A program made the translations under genes and the position numbers. The notes under the pieces are model-generated. The model had not been told where the DNA came from. It searched no databases and was given only the letters and a program-made list of their open reading frames with translations. A stretch of 64,000 nucleotides of DNA from the NCBI RefSeq assembly GCF_963678635.1, contig NC_087062.1, forward strand, positions 97,455,705 to 97,519,704, read 5' to 3'. Positions 56,379 through 64,000 of this stretch are shown here, piece after piece (position 1 is the stretch's first letter; each line of letters starts with the position of its first letter). The DNA comes from Symsagittifera roscoffensis. Lineage: Eukaryota; Xenacoelomorpha; Acoela; Convolutidae.

Positions 56379-56654
56379 TCAATTTAGTGACTTTAACAAT
56401 GTTCTATCTTCTTCATTTAGGAAGTAGCGGCGAACGACAAAATCCTCGGGCCAGGTTTCTGCGTTCTCAGCAAACGTACTTTCACTGGTAGGGACAACAA
56501 CATGGAAAAATTTCATATCTCTTCTTTTTGATTTTAGCTCTCCACAACCAAGAAATATCAGATTCTTTTCCTTGCAAAAGTCAGTTAGCTTGTTCGTATC
56601 AACTGTTGTAACGCAAATATGAAACAGAGTACGAATGCATATAAAAACAAGCAC
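56379..56654 (-). pseudogene. LINE ORF1 C-terminal fragment
   Basis: 91 open codons. The part KFFHVVVPTSES..., AETWPEDFVVRRYFLNEE resembles the end of ORF1 in CR1/L2-like LINEs (a SFKVxVP...WPxGVxVRRF pattern), ending a few residues later at a stop, as in the family. ORF1 proteins bind the LINE RNA. The N-terminal part is missing. It could belong to the same family as the array at 45-53 kb, though they are not contiguous. Confidence 0.5.
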
Positions 56655-56740
56655 AGTTGGCCGAGTGGCTTAAGCTAAAGTAACGTAACGCCGACTAAAT
56701 AGGCTTGACAGTTGACGTAGGTTCGAGTCCCCCACATGCC
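56651..56740 (+). tRNA. tRNA Ser/Leu-like sequence, probably a pseudogene
   Basis: GCACAGTTGGCCGAGTGGCT begins like a type II tRNA (TTGGCCGAGTGG is the Ser/Leu D-arm/A box). GTAGGTTCGAGTCCCCCAC is a T-arm/B box at the right distance (90 nt in total). The T-stem has mismatches and the acceptor stem does not pair well, so a SINE head or pseudogene is likely. Confidence 0.45.
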
Positions 56741-56999
56741 CATGTATTAATATACTAAAAAAGGGGGTTACATCCTAATTTAATTGTTTTTTGGTTCTAA
56801 TTCGGTTCAGCCTTGATTAAGGCTGACCGTCAAAAAGAGCAATTTGTCTCATGGACAGTACCGACCGGTTCTTGTGGCTAGCTTGCGCCAATTTGTTTAT
56901 TGAAGCTGAATATTGGTGTTATAAGAGCTTTTGTTTTTGGATAAAAATTATCAAAATTGCCGATAAATTTATATTGCCGATAATACGAATTCATTCTTG

Positions 57000-57469
57000 A
57001 ATCTTTTCGACTTCAAATTCATCTTACGGAGATTGAGCGCACAATTTGGAACCCCACAAGGGACCACACCATTTGAGCTGAGATCTGCGAACGTGTCTAG
57101 CCTCATTATTTTCGAGAGTGGGGAATTTGGAGGTATTGACTGTGGCAGCCTTGCCGGCTACTGTGAGATCAACTTTCAGGAGGGTTTAGAGGACGGCGAC
57201 TATTTGCTGCATTTGGAGATCAAAATTGACGATATTGGCACAATTAGATTACAACACTTCTTCAAAGCTGAAAAAGGAGGCAGGGGGATGAGGAATCGAG
57301 CTCAGCGACTAGGATTGTGGGGCCTGTGATTGTGGCCGTCATCTTTGTGTTTGTGGCCGGCTTCGGACTCTTCTTCTTCATCAAGTTCTACTCTGGCAGA
57401 GAGAAGAAAGAAAGAGATGAAAGAGCAGACTGGTGGAAAAGAAGCCTGGTCAGGTGTCCTGATTGTTGA
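57000..57469 (+). pseudogene. 3' end of a possible single-pass membrane protein
   Basis: 57000-57280 reads open in one frame (FELRSANVSSLIIFESGEFG, CGSLAGYCEINFQEGLEDGD, YLLHLEIKIDDIG). A second frame from about 57272 gives RQGDEESSSATRIVGPVIVA, then VIFVFVAGFGLFFFIKFYSG, a transmembrane helix with basic stop-transfer residues (REKKERDERADWW), and ends TGA at 57467-57469. The join needs a frameshift at AAAAAGG (57271) or an unseen short intron. GC content and codon use suggest a host exon. The family is unknown. Confidence 0.4.
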
Positions 57470-57993
57470 CTTTTGTTGCAAGTGCAGCTGTGTTTTTCTC
57501 GACACCCGAAGTTTTTGGATCTTTCCCGGTGTCGCCAGTCTCCAATTAAAAACTGTAAGAAGTTTCCACAACTTTAAAAACTCCAGTTGTGCTATAATTT
57601 TATATACGATGTATTATGTGCTAGAACTTTTTCCGCAAGCTAGCACCCGGTAATTTTTCTCAATACCCAAAGTTTTTGATGAATTCCGTTGAACTGAAAT
57701 ATCTTACAATCGGTACTTTGACAATTTACTTGACACTTTTTCCCGATACCAAATTTTTTTTGAATATTTGTTAACAGAATATTAAGCCGTGAAATCGGAA
57801 CATAGACAAGAGGTACTGGACTAGTTTTTGGATTGGTTTATGACTCGAACCCGCTAATTAAAAGTTTCCGAAAAATTTTGGGAAAAAAAAATTGCCAAAA
57901 AATCCTCAAAACGTCCCCAGAATTCTGAGAAACTGTGCTGTAACATGTCACCAATCTTATGTTAAGTGGTATACTAGCAAAACATTAGGCAAA

Positions 57994-58285
57994 CTAAGTT
58001 GAGTTTTTTCGTCCTCAGGTTTTTTCCGCGTGTGTTGTTGGAACTTAACCAACTTGCCTGATCCCCCACCCACCATTGGTGAAACTGAAAGCCAGTTCGC
58101 TTCAAGTGAATCAAAACCGTTTCTGCACGTACGATCATTGAATTCGTTGCGTGACAAAATTTTCAGGTACGGTGATATTCAGTGAGTTAAGTTGAATTCT
58201 TTCATCTTCAGGTTTACTCCGTGTGTGTTGTTGGAGTTCAACCGACCTACTTAATTTTCCAACCCCATTAGTGATTAAGCGTAAC
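57994..58285. repeat. ~85-bp direct repeat upstream of the Bel/Pao region
   Basis: 57994-58080 and 58193-58280 share AAGTTGA.TT.TTTC.TC.TCAGGTTT, CCG.GTGTGTTGTTGGA and CCACC/CCCCATT.GTGA. They may be parts of an LTR or leader. The 3' LTR is outside the window, so this cannot be tested here. Confidence 0.6.
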
Positions 58286-58313
58286 GTAGCCGTCGCAAAG
58301 GTCCCTTAAGTAT

Positions 58314-58931
58314 ATGGTATTCATTCTAGGAGCTAGTTTCTTGGACCACGCGCTCCGAAAACTTCCCGCTCCGTCCCAGAAGTGCGTCATAGATACTTGC
58401 TTTACAAAGCCAGGTTTGAACTTTAACGCTAGGGACTCTCAGAAGACAATACAGTACTACCTTCATCACTACTTGTCCCACCGTAACGACCTTGTAATTT
58501 GGCACGACGCCAATAATAACTCAATAAGTAGGCACCGCAGCAACAATAACCACAAGCTGAGTAGTGAGCAACTTGTCAATTTGTTATTAAGCTATAGGAC
58601 CAACATTTGTGCGATCGTATACTGTAGGCGGAACGAAACCGAGGATATAGAGGAAAGTTTAGTTTCAACAGGTATACTCGTTCTGAACGTCGTCAAAGAC
58701 TTTATCTCTCAGCGTAAGTCTAAGGACCAGGTACTAATTGAGAAGTACAAAGAGCTTCACCAGCCTCCTTCCCTTGAGTTAAAGACTCTCCTCTTTCTAA
58801 GGCGTTATTGCGCTAATCTTAATATCCTTAAGACGCGTAAGAAGCGGAACTGTTTACCACTCAAAGCTCAAAAAGCTATAAAAATGAGGTTTCAGGCAGA
58901 AGCTTTGAGACGTCAAGTTCGCCCATCTTAA
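58314..58931 (+). CDS. 205-residue ORF, possibly SGNH-hydrolase-like, ahead of a Bel/Pao element
   Basis: Intact ATG-to-TAA frame. The N-terminus VFILGASFLDHAL resembles block I of SGNH/GDSL hydrolases (GDS, here GAS). Residues 61-74 VIWHDANNNSISRH resemble a block-III-like Asn-rich segment after a beta strand, and NICAIVYCRRNETEDIEESL fits the next strand-helix. The C-terminal 60 residues are Lys/Arg-rich (KTRKKRNCLPLKAQKAIKMR). It is the longest undamaged frame of this region, although the element downstream is full of stops. The hydrolase assignment is a guess from motif spacing; a nucleic-acid-binding role of the basic tail is equally possible. Confidence 0.5.
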   Translation: MVFILGASFLDHALRKLPAPSQKCVIDTCFTKPGLNFNARDSQKTIQYYLHHYLSHRNDLVIWHDANNNSISRHRSNNNHKLSSEQLVNLLLSYRTNICAIVYCRRNETEDIEESLVSTGILVLNVVKDFISQRKSKDQVLIEKYKELHQPPSLELKTLLFLRRYCANLNILKTRKKRNCLPLKAQKAIKMRFQAEALRRQVRPS

Positions 58932-59011
58932 ACTAATGTTGATACATTAATGCAAATTTAATTACGTACCAAAACAGTATCTCATTTTATTAATTGTTTT
59001 CTCTTTGGTGA

Positions 59012-60542
59012 GCATCCGTAAAATATTGTCAGTTTGTGAAAAACTTGGACGAAAAATTCCGAAGTAAGATACGCAAATTATTTGAAGCCCGTCTGAGTCT
59101 AGAAAATGAGCTGCTTAAAGGTCACTCATTAGTACTTGAGTACATTGAGAATAATAGTCGCACCGCAAAAGTTGACACTGATGTTAACAACTGTAAAATT
59201 GCTTTGGAAAAAGCTGTTGACGTCAATGAGCAATTAATTAGGTTAGCGGGAAAAACGGAAAACCCTGAAAAAATTATTGCTCAGCAAGACCTTTGGCTTA
59301 AGAAAGTAACCGAAATGAACAACAAAGTAATGCATGAAGCTCAGATTTACAAGATGATCCTTGACCCTTCGTTATTTTCAGCAGCCGGCGTTACAGGGAG
59401 CAATGGATCTTTTCAACAAACTAGGTCTGAGACATCCTCACGCTCGCACAAAACAAGAGATTCAGAAGCACGAGTATCTGAAAATAGGTCTAAGGTCTCT
59501 AATAAGTCTAAGGATACTAGAAAGCTTGACTCACATAAGTCTGTTAAATCTGCTTCCACTTGTCATACGTCGACTGTTCGCACTATGTCATCAAGTGAGA
59601 AACTGCATGAGTTAGCTTTGGTAAAACGACGCCATGAGGAGCTGGAAAGGCAGTATCAAGTATCCATAAGACTGAAAGAGCAAGAGAACCGTCTGAAGTT
59701 CGAACAAAGTCAGCTGCAATTTGCTGAAAGTCATAAAAAGCAACTGATTGAAATGGAAATGAAAGCGTTTGAACTATAGGACAGTTCATCTGAGGTTAGC
59801 GAGAAGGTAGCGGAAAGTTACTGCACAGGATTAAGTCAACCTATTTCAAAAGTTGCAACCGATAGGACTAATGATTGGGTAGACTCTGTTAGTTCACAGG
59901 CACCTCCTGACGGTGCTAGTGCACTAAATTTGCTGGCATTCACTCTTGTACCAATTTCGTCAGAACCGACGACTTCCGCCAATCTCGCTCATGCAATAAA
60001 CACAAGTTATAGTCATAACCATGGGCACACTGCATTGAGTGATCCTGGAATCTATAGTCAAGGACATCGGGCTATACGTCAAATTGGCAGTGCAAGCTTT
60101 TTGCCAGTGCAAGCTTCTGTTCTATCTGTTTCAATCCCAGTTAACAATATGCATTCTAGTGCACACGTGTTAGCACCACCGTCTGCTGTAGACCATGAGT
60201 TCAAACGTAACTAATGATAGTTTTGCCAACGTGCATCCGGAATCATTACCGGTCCCAATGATACCGGCACAACCCGGTTCTGGTTTTGTTTCGTTGTCAC
60301 CTGTATTTGCTGGTCGTGCCTTCTCATCTTCTGGAGTAAACCTACCGCCGGTTTTCCTTTCGGCACCCCATTGCCATGCGGCGCCAGTCCAGACTCAACA
60401 TTATGTTTCCTTTGTACCGCATACTGTGTCACCTAATATCAATAATTACTATACATGTGATCCAAACTTTTGGCGATTGGCTGCTACAAATCCAATAGTC
60501 ACGTCTGCTCAGTGTTGCAATGCTGAAAACTTTTTTTTCTAA
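59012..60542 (+). pseudogene. gag: Bel/Pao gag, N-terminal and linker parts
   Basis: The frame is open from 59012 with no ATG. It begins VKNLDEKFRSKIRKLFEARL, a helical coiled-coil region as in Pao Gag N-termini, then a Ser/Arg/Lys-rich part and a second coiled coil (KRRHEELERQYQVSIRLKEQ). An in-frame TAG (59777-59779) follows KAFEL and the same frame continues to 60214. Then a +1 change leads into a Pro/Val/Ser-rich segment (60195-60542). A splice acceptor AATATTGTCAG just before 59031 could supply the start. Confidence 0.65.
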
Positions 60543-60720
60543 TGTGAAAACTGTTGTCCCACAGTGTAACACCGCCGCCCCGTATACTAGTGGTGGGACT
60601 GTGTATTTTAACTCTCCACCAGTTCATCCCCAACATGTTCCGCATTTTGTCAATTAGACTAATACTGGTTATCAGCCATTCAACGAAGACTACGCGCCGT
60701 CTTCCGCTAAACCGAACCAA

Positions 60721-61551
60721 GGTTGTTCATCGGATCGACCTCTCTCCGCTCGTGAATTGGCGGAATTTTTGATGCGTAGCCGCAAAGATCATCTTTCTGA
60801 ATAGAAGTTAGCCCAGTTTTACGGCAACCCGTTAAACTGGCACGAATGGTTCGGTCAGTTTAATTCCACTGTTGATTCCGCTGTTCTCACCGATGATACG
60901 AAACTGACGTAATTAAAATCAATCGTCACAGGCAAAGCAAAAACCGCAATTGCGGAAATTAGTTATTGTGGCGTTATGTTCAAGGATGCACTGGCCACGT
61001 TGCAACGGAAGTTTGGGCAAACACATGCTATTGTTGGTGCGCATCTTGATAAGCTGAATACTTTTCCTCCAATTAAGATGCACATTTCGGAAAGTGTCAT
61101 TAGTTTCTCCTTTGCCATATCTGAACTCGTAGCGGTTTTCAAATCATTGTCATTCAACGATGATCTAAAGAGTGTTAACTTGATAAACCAAGCTGTTAGT
61201 AAACTTCCGCCTAACCTCAACGAAGCTTGGTCAATGCATACTGTTAGGCATAATTGGCAATGACCAACCTTCTTAGACTTCAATAACTGGTTGAATGAAA
61301 AGGCCCAGGGGCATGAAAGATTAAGTGTACTTAACTCTAAGGCAAAAAACGAGGAACCAAATAAGTCAAAAACAACCAAAGTTTTTGCAGCCAATAGCCA
61401 GGTAACTAGTAAGGCTCAGAATAAGTTTAAGCTTCCGCCGTACGTTTTGTGTAAGGATAGTCATGCTTTGTGGAACTGTTCTGATTTCAAGGAAAACAAT
61501 TCTACTCAGCGAGCAAAATACGTAGCTGAACCAAAACTTTGCTTCGCTTGA
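60721..61551 (+). pseudogene. gag: Bel/Pao gag, capsid (DUF1759-like) and zinc-knuckle start
   Basis: One frame, interrupted by TAG (60802), TAA (60910), TGA (61261) and TGA (61549). It contains FYGNPLNWHEWFGQFNSTVD, the typical DUF1759 start (GDPxxWxxFxxxF), then KSIVTGKAKTAIAEI, LQRKFGQTHAIVGAHLDKL and FLDFNNWLNEKAQGHERL. LCKDSHALWNCSDFKENNST is the first zinc-binding segment. Confidence 0.8.
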
Positions 61552-62229
61552 CTCAATGTCAATCATAGTTTCCGGCAATGTTCTAGAGCTAAAAAGTGCC
61601 CAAAGCCAGAATGCGATAGCACACATATTGTCTTGCTCCATGGAGCCAAAAAAATATTTCCTCGGAAGCAAAATTTAAATGTGTCAAAGAAGGCTGGAAC
61701 AAACAAATCCAAGGAGAATACAAACACTTCAACCCATGCCGCTGTTAGTGATGTACATGACATTGAATCGTCTGAAGGGTTTTTGCCAATTGCAACAATG
61801 GGTGTATCCTCGGATGTAACCAGTCTCCTGAAGTTGATTCTTTGTGATAGTGCATCGACTCACTCTTGGGTGTCTTCGTCACTCGTTAACCATCTCGGCT
61901 TAGTCGGGAAGCCCGTTAAAATATCAATTAGTGGTTTCAATTCAACCACTGTCGTTGAGACTGAGAGGGCCAAGTTCACAGTTTTCTCCGATCCGAACAG
62001 TAGTGATTTTGAATTCTCTCTGTGTGCATATGTTAAAGACAATATTTGGATTGGTTCCGAGTTAATCAATATGGCTGATTTGCACAATAAATATCCACAA
62101 TTAGCACCTATTAAGCCCACACAATATACTTATGAGGACGTTGAAGTTATTATAGGACAAAACTACTACCACGCCGTTAGACCCATTGAGTTCGTCTTGG
62201 GAGACCGTGTTTCGTTTGCCTACCGGTAG
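61552..62229 (+). pseudogene. Bel/Pao zinc knuckle and aspartic protease (peptidase A17-like)
   Basis: After the TGA at 61549, which replaces a conserved Cys position, NHSFRQCSRAKKCPKPECDS and THIVLLHG complete the Pao zinc-knuckle array. A linker leads to LKLILCDSASTHSWVSSSLV, the protease active-site loop with D-S-A-S where D-S-G-S is usual. The rest reads as a normal A17 protease, with IGQNYYHAVRPIEF near the end. A stop follows at 62227. Confidence 0.75.
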
Positions 62230-62911
62230 GTTGGGTCATCAGTGGTCCGTTGCCGCCGTCCGTTGTTTCTACATCTTCGTGTTACGAGTGTGTTGTTGAA
62301 GATTCTTCCTTGACCGACCAGATAAAATCCTGGTATGAGTTGGAATCTTATGGTGCTTTAAAACAAGTCGATGCCCGTTCCGCCGCGGATAAACATGCTT
62401 TATTCATCCTAAATTCTGAAACCGTTCACAATGGCGAAAGATACATTGTGCCTATGCTTTGGATTGATAGTAATGTCAGTCTACCAAACAACTATTAATC
62501 GTCACTCGCCCAATTTAAAACATTTGAGAGCAGGTTAAGTAAAGACCCTGAACTGCGCGAAAGATACGCAGACACAATTAGAGAGGACATTAGGAAAGGC
62601 TATGTTGTTGCCGTCGAACCGCGTGATCCACGATAGCGTTCCGATTGCGAGTGGTATCTTCCGCACCATCCCGTCGTAAATCCGAATAAGCCGGGTAAAG
62701 TGCGCCGAGTCTTTAATGGCGCTTCTAAGTTTCACGGCACATCCTTAAATAAGTCCTTATTGGTAGGTTCGGACCTTCTCCAAAATTTATTTTTTTATAC
62801 TTTTGCGGTTCCGTCAACACAAGTACGCTGTCTCCGCGGATATAGAGGAAATGTTCCTCCAGGTAGGAGTCCTCGCCCGCGATCAAATTTCGCTCCAGTT
62901 TCGTCTCTTCT
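62230..62911 (+). pseudogene. pol: Bel/Pao reverse transcriptase, N-terminal part
   Basis: SWYELESYGALKQ, GERYIVPMLWIDSNVSLPNN and, after TAA (62496), LSKDPELRERYADTI form the pre-RT region. After a further TAG (about 62634), [37 protein letters not shown] and a frameshifted [20 protein letters not shown] are the RT fingers/palm start. The first catalytic Asp (ADIE) is present. The frame then ends at 62915, right where the next domain begins. Confidence 0.8.
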
Positions 62912-63480
62912 ATGTTTGACCCTGTTGGGTTAGTAGCTCCATACACCGCTAGGGCCCGTGTTTTGCTTAAAGATATTTGGAAAATCAGTGGCCAAAGTTG
63001 GGACGACGAAGTTCCGGAAGACATAAGAGATAATTTTCTCGAGTGGCACTCCGGTCTTCCTTTCTTAGGGCAAATGACTATTCTCCAATGTTACTTCACA
63101 GAGCCTGTGGATCAAACTGACCTCCACATGTTCGGTGATAGCTCACAGGACGTTTTCTGTGCGGTTGGGTTTTTGCGTGCGCGACTCTCGAGTTCCACAA
63201 AACTCAAATATCCTTTATCTTTGGCAAAGCTCGCGTTACGCCCATGAAAGTGCTATCTATACCGAAGCTAGAGCTTCAAGCTGCTCTGCTCGCTACACGA
63301 CTGAAAGATGATATAATGAGAGCCCTTACTGTCAGCATTAACCATGTCTACATGTAGAAAAATAGTGAAACAGTTTTGCAGTGGTTAAACTCCACTGAAA
63401 AATTACTTGTATTCGTCGCTAATAGCGTCAGCGAAATCCTCGAATCGACCATTGTTGATAGTGGCACCATGTTCTGAGCG
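62912..63480 (+). pseudogene. pol: Bel/Pao post-RT and RNase H region
   Basis: [33 protein letters not shown] and LHMFGDSSQDVFCAVGFLRA are the Pao segment that follows RT and the first Asp of RNase H. A frameshift at about 63243 is followed by PKLELQAALLATRLKDDIMR, and then TAG in place of a Trp-containing motif before SETVLQWLNSTEKLLVFVAN. The RT palm with the catalytic YxDD motif is missing between this and the preceding piece. Confidence 0.8.
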
Positions 63481-64000
63481 GCGACAATCCAGCTGATACC
63501 GGTACGCAGGGGATTTCTTCATAAGCCCTCAAGGATAGCAGCTGGGTTTTTGCTCCGAGCATTCTCAGGACTACTGATTGTTTATACACGATGAACGTGT
63601 GATCAAATTAGTTTAAAGGGTCCTTCTTGTGATGTTGATAATTGCTTGGAGACATCATCTTCCTTCGTCGCCGATGTCACATCCATCAAACATTCCGAAC
63701 AAGGGTTCCATTGGGAAAGGTTCAGTTTTTTTAGGAGATATAAAAGAGTAGTCGCTTTTATGTTGAGAATGCTGCCTTCACATAAGCATTTTCGCGGCAA
63801 GGACTTACTAGTCACCGATCCCACTGAACTTGATATTGCAGAAAAGAAACTGATTCATCTTGCTCAGAAGGAATCCTTCTCCGTTGAGTTAAAACCATTC
63901 ACCGCTGGCAAACCTATTAAGAATAGTAGTAAAATTTCCACACTCTCTCCATTTATCGGTCCCGCTGGTATCATTCGTTCCATCGGACGGATCGTGCGCT
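63481..64000 (+). pseudogene. Bel/Pao RNase H end and integrase start (runs off the window)
   Basis: 63481-63680 is degenerate. From about 63700 the frame reads RFSFF-type sequence, KRVVAFMLRMLPSHKHFRG, IAEKKLIHLAQKESFSVELK and IGPAGIIRSIGRIVR, the N-terminal zinc-binding/pre-core segment of Pao integrases. The catalytic core would lie beyond 64000. Confidence 0.65.

Noticed and set aside
60195-60542. 115-codon ORF as a separate gene
   Set aside because: Its frame follows directly from the preceding gag frame after a shift and its Pro/Ser-rich content fits a gag linker.

Overview
The window is animal nuclear DNA, most likely from an invertebrate. It is AT-rich and dominated by decayed transposable elements: two Ty3/gypsy-type LTR retrotransposons, a Bel/Pao element, L2/CR1-like LINE pieces, hAT-like MITEs and foldback elements. 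It also carries spliceosomal exons with GT..AG borders. Nothing looks prokaryotic. The species cannot be named from the sequence; a splice acceptor set directly against an ATG would fit a spliced-leader trans-splicing lineage, but this is weak evidence.

Layout. 151-6217: a Ty3/gypsy element on the minus strand with paired LTRs, PBS, gag, protease, RT-RNase H and integrase, lightly damaged. 7391-43002: a plus-strand gene that no long ORF reveals. Five exons join in perfect phase: a signal-peptide exon (7391-7448), 9830-9935, 14262-14413, a fourth exon present in three copies (34400, 35767, 41113) and a terminal exon in two copies (37325 broken, 42637 intact). The product would be a secreted, cysteine-containing protein of about 260-270 residues that I do not recognise. 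Its introns hold MITEs, a CTT tract, a foldback element with 340-bp tandem units, a diverged tandem repeat and a 15-kb degenerate minus-strand gypsy provirus (17593-33053).

31392-38172 and 38196-43553 are two copies of one segmental duplication. It contains the end of the 15-kb provirus plus exons 4 and 5 of the gene, so the duplication is younger than the provirus. Copy 1 has a further internal tandem duplication of about 1.37 kb that doubles exon 4.

45238-53260 is a minus-strand tandem array of a LINE reverse-transcriptase segment (unit 1439 bp), every copy carrying YADN where YADD is expected. 53303-56361 holds foldback and MITE elements, followed by a LINE ORF1 remnant, a tRNA-like sequence and a possible membrane-protein 3' end (57000-57469). 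From 57994 to the window edge, a plus-strand Bel/Pao element has many in-frame stops and has lost its RT palm region. It is preceded by an unusual 205-codon ORF that may be SGNH-hydrolase-like.
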